Shown here piece after piece: positions 43,332-52,293 of a DNA stretch of 64,000 bases. Every line of letters starts with the position of its first letter. Positions within the stretch are counted from its first letter, which is position 1. The DNA is taken from the NCBI RefSeq assembly GCF_003029735.1, contig NZ_KZ686272.1, forward strand, positions 62,001 through 126,000, in the 5' to 3' direction. Under the pieces are notes generated by a model. That model did not search any database and was not told where the DNA came from. It saw nothing but the letters and a program-made list of their open reading frames with translations. The DNA comes from Pedobacter yulinensis (GTDB lineage: Bacteria > Bacteroidota > Bacteroidia > Sphingobacteriales > Sphingobacteriaceae). The position numbers and the translations under genes were made by a program.

Positions 43332-45374
43332 ATGAATTTCCTCTATCCGGGTTTTCTTTTTGCACTCTTTGCGGCAGCCATTCCGGTCATCATTCACCTG
43401 TTTAATTTCAGAAAATTCAGGAAAGTCAATTTCAGCAATGTTGCTTTTATTAAGGAAATCGAGGAGCGGAATGCCTCACGCGAAAAGCTAAAGAACCTGT
43501 TGGTTATGGCGGCACGCATGCTGGCCCTGGTTTTCCTGGTGCTGGCTTTCGCACAGCCTTTCCTTGCCGGCGAGCAAACGACCGGGGCGGCTGTAGAAAC
43601 CACCGTGAGTATTTATATCGATAATTCGTACAGCATGGATGCCGTTAACAAAGATGGCAACCTGCTCGACGAGGCGAAGCGCCGCGCCAGGGAAATTGCG
43701 GCCGGTTATGCGCTGAACGACCGTTTTCAGTTGCTGACAAACGATTTCGAAGGCCGCCACCAGCGACTGTTGAGCCGCGAAGCATTTATTTCCGCATTAG
43801 ACGAGGTAAAGATCAGCCCGGCCACCCGCACGCTCAGGCAGGTTACAGAGCGGCAACAAGCGGTCTTTACAGGCAGCGGGAACCGCCAGCTATACGTGGT
43901 GTCTGATTTCCAGCGCGGTTTTGCAGATGGGGGGCCACTGCGAGTTGATTCGACCGTGCGTGTCGCCTTTGTGAAACTGCGCGCAAATGCCCAGCCTAAT
44001 GTGGCTGTAGACAGCGTGTGGACCGCATTCCCGGTTCACCGCCCGGACGCTGCTGAAAAACTGATTGTCAGGTTGCGCAATTATGGCAATGCGCCGGCAC
44101 GCAATGTTCCGCTGCGTTTAACTATAAACGGTGCGCAGAAGGCGGTGAGCAGCGTTAGCATTGCCGCAGGGAAGAGTGCCACAGATACCCTGGCTTTCAG
44201 TGGTCTCAGGGCAGGCTGGCAGCAGGGCGAGCTGCAGATCAAAGATTTCCCGGTGACTTTTGACGACCGTTTCCTTTTTGCGTTCGAAGTCAGGTCGGGG
44301 CAGCCCATTTTGCACATAAAAGGGCCCCAAGCGGGGCCGCAGATGGCCGCGCTGCTGGCTTCAGAGCCGTTTTTCAAAACTACGCCAGCAGCTGAAGGTG
44401 CAATAAACGCCTCAGCACTGGACCAGTACAGCCTGGTTATACTGAACGCCCTGGAGCAACCTTCTGACGGTCTGGGCCAGGCTGTGAGAGGCTATGCCGA
44501 CCGCGGCGGAGCGGTACTGGTCATTCCTGACCTCAGCGCAAAACCGCAGGTATACACCGATTTTTTGCGCGCACTCGGCCTGCCGGGAATTTTAGCGCTC
44601 GACACAACGGCCACCCGGGTAAGCAGCATTGATCTGCGGCATCCGCTGTACCGGAACGTGTTTGACGATGTACCCGGAAAACTCTCACTGCCTGAGGTAA
44701 GGCGGCATGTCCGACTGGAGGGTAGCGGCGCATCCAGGCAAGACATTCTATCCCTGCCTGGCAACCAGCCTGCCTTCGCTGTCTTTTCGCGTGGCCGAGG
44801 AAGCATTTACCTGAGTACAGCAGGCTTCGGTGCTGCAGATGGTGATTTTTCCCGGCACCCGGTTGTTGTACCACTCCTCCTGAATATTGCCCTGGCTTCG
44901 GGCAGGCAGCCGGCGCTGTATCATGTGGTGGGCCGCGATGCTTCCCTGCAGGCTCCGCAGGCTGGGCTGTCAGAGAAAATGATGCCGCGCCTGGTTTCGG
45001 GCAGCGGCGAACTGATTCCGGAACTGCGGCAGGAGGCGGGGCAAACTGTCTTGCACATTGCCGACCAGGCCCGCGAGCAGGATTTTTACAGCCTGCGTAC
45101 GGCGGCGGGACGGCTTGCTGAATATGCCTTCAACACCGGCCGCGGCGAATCTGACATGCACTATGCAGACAATGCTTTGCTGCGCAGTCTCGGAAGCAAA
45201 CAACAGATCAGACTCATCGATATGGGCATCGACTCGCTTGCGGCCGGCGTGGCCGGGCAAAATAACCGGGTCGAATTATGGAAACTTTGCCTAATTTTGG
45301 CCCTGGCCTTTATCGCTGCAGAAATCGTTTTAATCAGATTTTTAAACCACTCAGGAAACAAGAAAGCTTCATGA
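43332..45374 (+). CDS. BatA-like membrane protein with VWA domain
   Basis: A 680-residue protein. N-terminal double-transmembrane domain (about 1-80; PGFLFALFAAAIPVIIHLF and a second helix near 60) is the BatA/TIGR02226 type. A von Willebrand factor A-like domain follows with MIDAS start DNSYS at about 97-101, then beta-rich domains and a last membrane helix near the C-terminus. Bat proteins are membrane scaffolds in Bacteroidota; no MoxR or BatB gene is next to it. The dihydroorotase-like gene starts within its last codons (4-base overlap at 45371-45374). Confidence 0.85.
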   Translation: MNFLYPGFLFALFAAAIPVIIHLFNFRKFRKVNFSNVAFIKEIEERNASREKLKNLLVMAARMLALVFLVLAFAQPFLAGEQTTGAAVETTVSIYIDNSYSMDAVNKDGNLLDEAKRRAREIAAGYALNDRFQLLTNDFEGRHQRLLSREAFISALDEVKISPATRTLRQVTERQQAVFTGSGNRQLYVVSDFQRGFADGGPLRVDSTVRVAFVKLRANAQPNVAVDSVWTAFPVHRPDAAEKLIVRLRNYGNAPARNVPLRLTINGAQKAVSSVSIAAGKSATDTLAFSGLRAGWQQGELQIKDFPVTFDDRFLFAFEVRSGQPILHIKGPQAGPQMAALLASEPFFKTTPAAEGAINASALDQYSLVILNALEQPSDGLGQAVRGYADRGGAVLVIPDLSAKPQVYTDFLRALGLPGILALDTTATRVSSIDLRHPLYRNVFDDVPGKLSLPEVRRHVRLEGSGASRQDILSLPGNQPAFAVFSRGRGSIYLSTAGFGAADGDFSRHPVVVPLLLNIALASGRQPALYHVVGRDASLQAPQAGLSEKMMPRLVSGSGELIPELRQEAGQTVLHIADQAREQDFYSLRTAAGRLAEYAFNTGRGESDMHYADNALLRSLGSKQQIRLIDMGIDSLAAGVAGQNNRVELWKLCLILALAFIAAEIVLIRFLNHSGNKKAS

Positions 45375-46630
45375 ACCTTCTTTTAAAAAACGTCATCATC
45401 ACCGACCCCGGAAACACTTACAATGGCCAAAAAGCAGATCTGCGCATTGAAAACGGCCAGATTACAGCAATCGGGGAGCTGACAAAGACCGACGGCGAAC
45501 AGGAGATTGACGGGAAAGGCGGATTTTTGTCAGCCGGTTTCTTTGACCTGAACGCCGCCGCCGGCGATCCGGGTTTCGAAACGCGTGAAGATATAGACAG
45601 CCTGATCGCTGCCGCCCGCGCCGGCGGATTTACAGGTGTAGCGGTCATGCCGCATACGGCACCCGTTGTTCAGTCCAAGTCGCAGGTTCAATACATCTGC
45701 AACAAGGCCCGGGGCGGGGTTACAGACATTCACCCGGTAGGGGCATTGAGCCTGGAGCGGGAAGGCAAGGAACTGGCCGAATTGTATGACATGCGCCAGG
45801 CGGGTGCCATCGCCTTCTCAGATGGCGACAGGCCTGTGAAAGATGATGGTTTCATGAGTCGCGCCCTGCAGTACCTGAAGGGTTTCGATGGCCTGCTTAT
45901 GGTATATCCTGAAAACGGTTCCATAGCCGGTAAGGCCAAAATCAATGAAAGTGCCAACAGCGTGCTGCTCGGTATGAAGGGGCTTCCGGCACTGGCCGAA
46001 GAAATGCAGATCTCCCGCGATATTTTTCTTGCGGCCTACAATGAGGCACGGGTGCACATCAGTACGGTATCTGCGGCAGGTTCGGTCGCCCTGATCAGGA
46101 AGGCGAAACAGGAAGGGGTGAACATCACCTGCGATGTTGCAGCCCACCACCTGAGCATGACTGAAGAGCTGCTTGCAGATTTTGACAGTAACTACAAGGT
46201 GAAACCGCCCCTGCGTGGCGCTGCTGATGTAGCGGCCCTGCTCGAAGGCTTGAAAGACGGCACGATCGATGCCGTTTGTTCGCAGCACCGGCCCGAAGAA
46301 ATCGAGTTTAAGAATGTCGAGTTCGAAATTGCGCACTATGGCATTATCGGCCTGCAGACCGTTCTTCCGCTCCTGGTACGGGCGGGGCTGGGTGCAGTGC
46401 AGATTGCAGAAAAGCTCGCGGCAGGTCCGCGTAAAGTGCTCGGCATTCCGGTACCTGCTGTTTCGGTGGGAACAAATGCCTGCCTGACCCTGTTCAATAC
46501 AACTGAGAAATGGCGGTACGATGAAGATAACAATTATTCGCTATCGGCAAACTCACCGCTGCTTGGTCAGGAACTGACCGGCCGTGTACAACTAATCTTT
46601 AACAACAACCAGCTTTATACCAATGGATAA
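45371..46630 (+). CDS. dihydroorotase homologue lacking metal ligands
   Basis: A 419-residue amidohydrolase-fold protein of the dihydroorotase group. Its overall pattern is DHOase-like, but the metal-binding DxHxHxR motif reads DLNAAAG at residues 59-65: both histidines are replaced (Asn61, Ala63) and the substrate Arg is Gly65. The second histidine site (typical HxxHVS) reads HISTVSA and the late DHAPH motif reads SQHRPEE. This is like the non-catalytic PyrC-type partners of aspartate carbamoyltransferase seen in other bacteria. Probably inactive as a hydrolase. Overlaps the upstream gene by 4 and the next by 8 bases. Confidence 0.85.
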   Translation: MNLLLKNVIITDPGNTYNGQKADLRIENGQITAIGELTKTDGEQEIDGKGGFLSAGFFDLNAAAGDPGFETREDIDSLIAAARAGGFTGVAVMPHTAPVVQSKSQVQYICNKARGGVTDIHPVGALSLEREGKELAELYDMRQAGAIAFSDGDRPVKDDGFMSRALQYLKGFDGLLMVYPENGSIAGKAKINESANSVLLGMKGLPALAEEMQISRDIFLAAYNEARVHISTVSAAGSVALIRKAKQEGVNITCDVAAHHLSMTEELLADFDSNYKVKPPLRGAADVAALLEGLKDGTIDAVCSQHRPEEIEFKNVEFEIAHYGIIGLQTVLPLLVRAGLGAVQIAEKLAAGPRKVLGIPVPAVSVGTNACLTLFNTTEKWRYDEDNNYSLSANSPLLGQELTGRVQLIFNNNQLYTNG

Positions 46631-47291
46631 CAAAATTAAAACGACGCTGGCTGCCAGCCTCAACAGGTTTGCCACAGCAGAGGGCCTTGCACCGGGGAAC
46701 CTTGAAAACGAGTTGACTGCCGCATTCTCCGGCGAAGAGGGATTTCTCGAGAAAACAGCAAAGTTCGATGCCGTGATGGACGAATACCCGCGGTTCGAAG
46801 CGTTGCGGGAGGTTTTTTTCGACCTGCTGATGGTAAACTTTTTTGCCAGCGATGTACAGAAACTGGAAGACGACTACCTGGAAAGCGACGAATGGGCTGC
46901 CATTGAAGAAGAAACCATTGACCGTGGAACTGAGCTCCTGAACCTGTTGCTTTACATCAGGGAATGCCAGGATGAGGGAATTGATCCAGAACTTGACGAC
47001 TTTTTAAAAGAATTTCTGCTGGTCGAGGACGACGAGTTCCAGGATGAATTTGCCATTTATGAAAGCCTGATCAGCAATCAGGAGCTGGCAGAAACGAACA
47101 TCAGGCAGATCTGCGAGGCCTCTGCGCGGGTAGATAAAGGCGAAGAACTCGAAGACCTGTTCGTGCCCTTTCTTGCTTTCTTCCATAACCCCCGCGGCGG
47201 CGAGGAAACGCTGGGCGAGCTGGCCGCGCACAGCGGCAATAAAGGTTTCGAGACCGCCGTGTATGCTTTGCTGACCACCTATAACCGTTAA
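46623..47291 (+). CDS. acidic hypothetical protein
   Basis: A 222-residue soluble, strongly acidic, largely helical protein (many Glu/Asp/Leu; LLNLLLYIRECQDEGIDPELDDFLKEFLL). No family recognised. It starts 8 bases inside the dihydroorotase homologue gene, suggesting coupling. Function unknown; possibly a partner of its upstream neighbour (inference from overlap only). Confidence 0.7.
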   Translation: MDNKIKTTLAASLNRFATAEGLAPGNLENELTAAFSGEEGFLEKTAKFDAVMDEYPRFEALREVFFDLLMVNFFASDVQKLEDDYLESDEWAAIEEETIDRGTELLNLLLYIRECQDEGIDPELDDFLKEFLLVEDDEFQDEFAIYESLISNQELAETNIRQICEASARVDKGEELEDLFVPFLAFFHNPRGGEETLGELAAHSGNKGFETAVYALLTTYNR

Positions 47292-47310
47292 CCTCTAAAC
47301 CAGACATACC

Positions 47311-47880
47311 ATGCAACAAAAGATTATCGAATCTGAAAAAAAACCGACACAGCTGGCGCTTCAGGTAGCTGTGATCTACGCGATTTACTCGCTGATCCTG
47401 CTGTACATTTTTAAAGCGATAGGCATCGACACACAGGACAAGAATCTTTCGATCGGTTATAAAGTTCTGAGTACCGTACTGACCTATGTGCCGTTTATCC
47501 TGGCCATTTTTTATGCCCAGTGGAAACACAAAAGCGAACTTGGCGGCTTCATGAGTTTCGGACGCGGTTTTTCGACCGGCTTCCGTGTGGCGCTGCTTGC
47601 AGGTCTTTTCGGTGCATTGCTGATGCTGTTATATTACCTGGTGCTCGACCCGGGCGCACTTGACCAGATTATGGATACGGCCAAAGCAAATGCAAAGACT
47701 GAGCAGGAAGAACAGGCTATAGACATGATGAGCAAGTACATGATTTGGATGATCGTATTTGGCGTGATCCTGTTCCTGGCTTTTTTCGGAACCATCGTTA
47801 GCCTGATCGGCGCAGCCATTTTCAAGAAAGAGCGACCTGTGTATATCGATACTGAGAACAACCGCATCGTAGAGGGCTAA
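47311..47880 (+). CDS. DUF4199 membrane protein
   Basis: A 189-residue protein with four transmembrane helices (about 19-38, 51-70, 90-110, 148-172) and FMSFGRGFSTGFRVALLAG, a pattern of the DUF4199 family of Bacteroidota. Function unknown. It follows the acidic protein gene by 19 bp and is followed by a strong hairpin before the glycosyltransferase genes. Confidence 0.8.
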   Translation: MQQKIIESEKKPTQLALQVAVIYAIYSLILLYIFKAIGIDTQDKNLSIGYKVLSTVLTYVPFILAIFYAQWKHKSELGGFMSFGRGFSTGFRVALLAGLFGALLMLLYYLVLDPGALDQIMDTAKANAKTEQEEQAIDMMSKYMIWMIVFGVILFLAFFGTIVSLIGAAIFKKERPVYIDTENNRIVEG

Positions 47881-47940
47881 CCAGTACGGGATTTATACGG
47901 AGTCAAAAATTTTCGCGATCTTCGCGGCAAAAGAAATATA

Positions 47941-47973
47941 CTGTTTACGGGAGTGTTCCTGTAAACAGTTTTT
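47941..47973 (+). terminator. strong hairpin before glycosyltransferase genes
   Basis: CTGTTTACGGGA (47941-47952) pairs with TCCTGTAAACAG (47957-47968), a 12-bp stem with one G-T pair, loop GTGT, then TTTTTAT. It looks like a terminator, yet the next gene's ATG is 15 bases past the stem and no promoter lies between, so it may act as an attenuator or allow read-through. Confidence 0.65.
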
Positions 47974-47982
47974 ATATTAAAA

Positions 47983-48936
47983 ATGGATATATCTGTCGTC
48001 ATACCGCTCTACAACGAAGATGAGTCATTGCCTGAACTCGTCGCCTGGATAGACCAGGTTATGCAGGCCAACCGGTTCAGTTATGAGGTATTGCTCATAG
48101 ACGACGGCAGTACCGACCGGAGCTGGGAGGTGATCGCTGAGCTCAAAGAACAGTATCCGGCAGTTAAAGGGATCAAGTTCAGACGCAATTATGGCAAGTC
48201 TGCTGCGTTAAACGTTGGTTTTGCGGCTTGCCGGGGCAATGTGGTTATTACCATGGATGCAGACCTGCAGGATAGCCCAGATGAGATACCAGAACTGTAC
48301 CGCCGCATTCGCGAAGAGAAATTCGACATCATTTCGGGCTGGAAGAAGAAACGGTACGATCCGGTTACCAAAACCATACCGACTAAACTTTTCAACGCCG
48401 CTACGCGGAGCATGAGCGGCATTAAACTGAACGATTTCAATTGCGGCCTCAAAGCCTACCGGAGCGATGTGGTCAAGACAATCGAAGTGTATGGAGAGAT
48501 GCACCGCTATATCCCCGTTATTGCCAAGTGGGCAGGTTTCAACCGGATCGGCGAGCAGGTGGTTGAACACCGGGCCCGAAAATACGGGACGACCAAATTT
48601 GGTTTCAGCCGGTTTATTAACGGTTTTCTTGACCTGCTGTCCATTTTTTTTGTGGGCAAGTTCAGTAAAAGACCGATGCACTTTTTCGGAACGCTGGGCG
48701 TACTGAGTTTTTTTATCGGCCTGATTATGGCCTTGTGGATCATTGGCGAAAAGCTGTACCACTTGTCTGCACACATCAGTTACAAGCGTGACATTACCGA
48801 TCAGCCGCTTTTCTACATTGCGCTGGTGGCCATCATCGTGGGCTCGCAGCTGTTCCTGACCGGCTTTATTGCTGAGCTGGTGTCCAGAAATGCACCGGAA
48901 AGGAATGAATACCTGATCGAGACCACCATTGATTAA
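47983..48936 (+). CDS. GT2 glycosyltransferase with C-terminal membrane helices
   Basis: A 317-residue GT-A fold transferase: N-terminal ISVVIPLYNEDESLPEL, the metal-binding DADLQDSPDEI (Asp near 95) and Q/RxxRW-like region, then two transmembrane helices (about 232-255 and 268-290). This layout is typical of polyprenyl-phosphate glycosyltransferases such as DPM1/GtrB. The sugar is not predictable. The second glycosyltransferase follows 22 bp later. Confidence 0.88.
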   Translation: MDISVVIPLYNEDESLPELVAWIDQVMQANRFSYEVLLIDDGSTDRSWEVIAELKEQYPAVKGIKFRRNYGKSAALNVGFAACRGNVVITMDADLQDSPDEIPELYRRIREEKFDIISGWKKKRYDPVTKTIPTKLFNAATRSMSGIKLNDFNCGLKAYRSDVVKTIEVYGEMHRYIPVIAKWAGFNRIGEQVVEHRARKYGTTKFGFSRFINGFLDLLSIFFVGKFSKRPMHFFGTLGVLSFFIGLIMALWIIGEKLYHLSAHISYKRDITDQPLFYIALVAIIVGSQLFLTGFIAELVSRNAPERNEYLIETTID

Positions 48937-48958
48937 CTGACAGATTAATCAGCAAACC

Positions 48959-49921
48959 GTGTTTTTTTCGATTATTATTCCGCTTTACAATCGTCCGCAG
49001 GAAATTAACGAACTGCTGTACACGCTGACCCGGCAAACGTATATGCAGTTTGAGGTGTTGGTTATTGAAGATGGTTCAACCCTTGATGCCCGGCAGATCG
49101 TCGAGTCTTATGCAGGGAAGCTGGACATCCGTTATTTTTATAAGGAAAACGAAGGACAGGGCTTTACCAGGAACTTTGGCTTTACGCATGCCCGGGGCGA
49201 CTACTTTATCGTGTTCGACTCTGACTGCCTCATCCCGAAGCAGTACCTCGAAAAGGTGCGGAATTACCTTTTTGAACATGAACTAGACGCTTACGGCGGC
49301 CCCGATGCCGCACACAAAAGTTTTACACCGGTCCAGAAGGCCATCAGTTACGCCATGACCTCGCCGTTTACTACAGGCGGCATCAGGGGCAATAAAGAAC
49401 ACATCGGGCAGTTCCATCCGCGCAGCTTTAACATGGGGCTGAGCAGGGAGGTCTGGGAAAAAACAGGTGGTTTTATCCTGACTAGGCTGGGCGAAGATAT
49501 TGAATACAGCATCAGGATCCATCAGAGCGGCTTCAAGATCGGGTTGATCCCTGAGGCGCACGTTTACCACAAGCGGCGCACCAGTTTCGGCCAGTTTTAT
49601 AAACAGCTGCACTTCTTTGGCCGTGCACGGATCAACATTTACAAACACTTTCCGGCTGAGCTGAAGGCAGTTCACTTTTTTCCGGCCATTTTTACGCTCG
49701 GGCTGGCGACGGTGCTGCTCATGCATGCTATTTATCTGCCTCTTGCTTATCTGGGCGATGCGCTTTTCAGTATTTACTTTTTGTTGATATTTTTTCATGC
49801 GCTGCTGCAAAATAAATCGCTGAAAGTTGCATTTTTGAGCGTAATTGCGGCTTTCACACAGCTGGTCGCTTATGGTTTTGGTTTTATTCAAGACTTTTTC
49901 AAAAGAGTTGTGTTTAAATAA
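48959..49921 (+). CDS. GT2 glycosyltransferase
   Basis: A 320-residue family 2 glycosyltransferase with a GTG start at 48959. IIIPLYNRPQEINELL at the start, DSDC as the DxD-like metal site (about 88-91), and GEDIEYS-RIHQSG (about 175-188). Two hydrophobic segments near the C-terminus (about 240-285) suggest membrane association. It probably works with the previous glycosyltransferase on cell-surface sugars (context inference). Confidence 0.85.
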   Translation: MFFSIIIPLYNRPQEINELLYTLTRQTYMQFEVLVIEDGSTLDARQIVESYAGKLDIRYFYKENEGQGFTRNFGFTHARGDYFIVFDSDCLIPKQYLEKVRNYLFEHELDAYGGPDAAHKSFTPVQKAISYAMTSPFTTGGIRGNKEHIGQFHPRSFNMGLSREVWEKTGGFILTRLGEDIEYSIRIHQSGFKIGLIPEAHVYHKRRTSFGQFYKQLHFFGRARINIYKHFPAELKAVHFFPAIFTLGLATVLLMHAIYLPLAYLGDALFSIYFLLIFFHALLQNKSLKVAFLSVIAAFTQLVAYGFGFIQDFFKRVVFK

Positions 49922-49923
49922 AC

Positions 49924-50739
49924 ATGATAGAGTTTTTAAAGGAAAGCACATTTGCTGTTAACGAAGTGATTCAGCGCGCCTGGGGCATTACCAGGAAGCA
50001 TTACCTGTCTATTGCCACACTGTGTTTCCTGATGTTTCTCACCTCGAGCGCGAGCAGCCTGATGGCTTTTTTCCTGAACGAAGTGAGCCGGCCCCTCAGT
50101 GTGCTGATGGTGTTCCTGTTTATCCTGATGTATTTCACGATCAACCTGTCGCTGCTGCGGTATATTTTTCACCTGCTCGACAATGAGGAGAATGATGTAA
50201 CGATAGTGGGTACCATCCCGACCAAGGTGCAGATCGTACGGTTCCTGATCGCCACGTTGTATTTCATGATGTGCATTATCGGTGTATACCTTTTGGTTAC
50301 GCTCGTGCCGTTCCCGATCATTCTGCTGCTCATCAAGACGCATGTCATTACGACCCAGAAGACCATTCACCTGATCTCGGGCATCTTTATTTCGATCGGT
50401 ATCCTGGCTATATTTATTACCTGGCTGCGCATTTCCTTTTTTCCTTTTTTCATCCTGGATAAGGGAGCACAACCTTTCGAATCGATCAAGCTGAGCCTGG
50501 CTACGACCAAAGGTAATTTTACAAAGATCCTGCTGCTGTTGCTGGTGCTGGGCGGTTTCCAGTTGCTGTACCTGGCCTTCAGTTACCTGCATTGGCCCAT
50601 TGTATCATTCATCATCAATGTGCTGAGCTCATTTATCATTGTGCCGCTGTCTGCCGTATCCCTGACGGTGGCCTACCGCAAAATGATGCAGGAGTACAGG
50701 GGCGATGCACGCCCCGACATCCTTCATAACATTGTTTAA
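49924..50739 (+). CDS. hypothetical six-TM membrane protein
   Basis: A 271-residue protein with about six hydrophobic segments and a cytoplasmic amphipathic N-terminus (FLKESTFAVNEVIQRAWGITRKHY). No catalytic motif. Starts 2 bp after the glycosyltransferase stop; likely co-transcribed. The shape resembles DUF975-like proteins, but I am not confident. Function unknown. Confidence 0.7.
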   Translation: MIEFLKESTFAVNEVIQRAWGITRKHYLSIATLCFLMFLTSSASSLMAFFLNEVSRPLSVLMVFLFILMYFTINLSLLRYIFHLLDNEENDVTIVGTIPTKVQIVRFLIATLYFMMCIIGVYLLVTLVPFPIILLLIKTHVITTQKTIHLISGIFISIGILAIFITWLRISFFPFFILDKGAQPFESIKLSLATTKGNFTKILLLLLVLGGFQLLYLAFSYLHWPIVSFIINVLSSFIIVPLSAVSLTVAYRKMMQEYRGDARPDILHNIV

Positions 50740-50793
50740 CGCACTCTGTTTACATAACAGCGGAATTGCCGCGCCTCAACTTACATTTTAAAC

Positions 50794-52293
50794 ATGGGAC
50801 TAAAAGCAAGTCTGAGCAAACCGCTGGCCGCCTTCGTGGTGAGCCGGATCAACAGGTGGAAAAACAACGCGGTTGCAGCCCAGGAAAAAACACTAAAAAA
50901 ACTGGTTGCCCAGGCAAAAAATACCGCCTTTGGGCGGGATCATGATTTTGCCTCGATCAGGAACCATGCTGACTTTCGTGTTCGGGTGCCGGTTCGCGAT
51001 TATGAACAGCTGCGGCCTTACGTTGACCGCGTGGTGGCCGGCGAGCGCGACGTCATGTGGCCCGGCAAACCGCTGTATTTTGCAAAGACCTCTGGCACGA
51101 CCTCTGGTGTAAAATATATTCCCATCTCAAAAGAGTCCATGCCCGAGCACATTCGTGCGGCGCGCAACGCCCTGCTTACCTATATCAATGAAACCGGTAA
51201 GGCTGGCTTTGTGAACGGTAAAATGATCTTTTTGCAGGGAAGTCCGGAGATGACAGAGAAAAACGGCATTTCGGTGGGGCGGCTTTCGGGAATCGTTGCC
51301 CACCATGTACCGGGTTACCTGCAAAAAAACCGCCTGCCCTCTTACCAGACCAACTGCATTGACGACTGGGAAGAGAAGGTAGATGCCATTGTGAGAGAGA
51401 CGCTGAAAGAAGACATGACCCTGATATCAGGTATACCCCCCTGGGTACAGATGTATTTTGATAAACTGACCGCCGCCTCGGGCGGAAAACAGATAAAGGA
51501 TATATTTCCGAATTTCGGCCTGTTTGTATACGGTGGTGTGAATTTTGAACCTTACCGTGCAAAGATCGAAGCCAGTATTGGCAGGCGTGTAGACGCAATT
51601 GAAACCTATCCTGCATCTGAAGGTTTTATTGCCTACCAGGACTCGCAGTTTGAGAAAGGGTTGCTGCTGCTGGCCGATGCCGGCATGTATTATGAATTTA
51701 TTCCCGCTGCAAATTTTTACGATGAAAACCCGCTACGCCTGAGCCTGGCCGATGTGGAACTCGATGTAAACTATGCCCTCATTTTGAATACTTCGGCCGG
51801 GTTGTGGGGTTACAGCATTGGCGATACGGTTAAGTTTGTGTCAAAGTCGCCATACCGCATCGTTGTAACAGGCCGTATCAAACATTTTATCTCGGCATTT
51901 GGGGAGCACGTGATCGGCGAGGAGGTGGAACAGGCCCTGCTGGCCGTTGCAGCTGAGGAACAGGTCGGCATTACCGAATTTACGGTGGCGCCGCAGGTTA
52001 ATCCGCCGGCAGGCGAGCTGCCGTACCACGAATGGTTCGTGGAATTTGCCAATGCACCTGCAGACCTGGAGGCCTTTTCCAAAAAGGTAGACCTGGCTTT
52101 GCAAAAGAAAAATATTTACTATTTTGACCTGATTGAGGGAAAGATCCTTCGTCCGCTGGTGATGCGCAGTCTTTCAAAAGATGCCTTTGTCAGTTACATG
52201 AAGCAGGAGGGGAAACTTGGCGGGCAGAACAAAGTGCCAAGACTGAGTAACGACAGGAAGATCGCCGATGCGCTTGTCAATTGGGTCCTGTGA
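50794..52293 (+). CDS. GH3-family acyl-acid-amido synthetase-like protein
   Basis: A 499-residue protein of the GH3 (auxin-responsive promoter) family, ANL adenylating superfamily. Visible: KTSGTTSGVKYIPIS (ATP phosphate loop, about 108-122), YPASEGFIAY (about 270), and VVTGRIKHFISAFGEHVIGEE near 350. In plants such enzymes join amino acids to hormones; bacterial members have unknown substrates. It ends in a GTGA overlap with dxr. Confidence 0.85.
   Translation: MGLKASLSKPLAAFVVSRINRWKNNAVAAQEKTLKKLVAQAKNTAFGRDHDFASIRNHADFRVRVPVRDYEQLRPYVDRVVAGERDVMWPGKPLYFAKTSGTTSGVKYIPISKESMPEHIRAARNALLTYINETGKAGFVNGKMIFLQGSPEMTEKNGISVGRLSGIVAHHVPGYLQKNRLPSYQTNCIDDWEEKVDAIVRETLKEDMTLISGIPPWVQMYFDKLTAASGGKQIKDIFPNFGLFVYGGVNFEPYRAKIEASIGRRVDAIETYPASEGFIAYQDSQFEKGLLLLADAGMYYEFIPAANFYDENPLRLSLADVELDVNYALILNTSAGLWGYSIGDTVKFVSKSPYRIVVTGRIKHFISAFGEHVIGEEVEQALLAVAAEEQVGITEFTVAPQVNPPAGELPYHEWFVEFANAPADLEAFSKKVDLALQKKNIYYFDLIEGKILRPLVMRSLSKDAFVSYMKQEGKLGGQNKVPRLSNDRKIADALVNWVL

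Noticed and set aside
45278-45370. Longer start for the dihydroorotase homologue
   Set aside because: It would run inside the BatA-like gene's last helix; ATG 45371 fits the family start.
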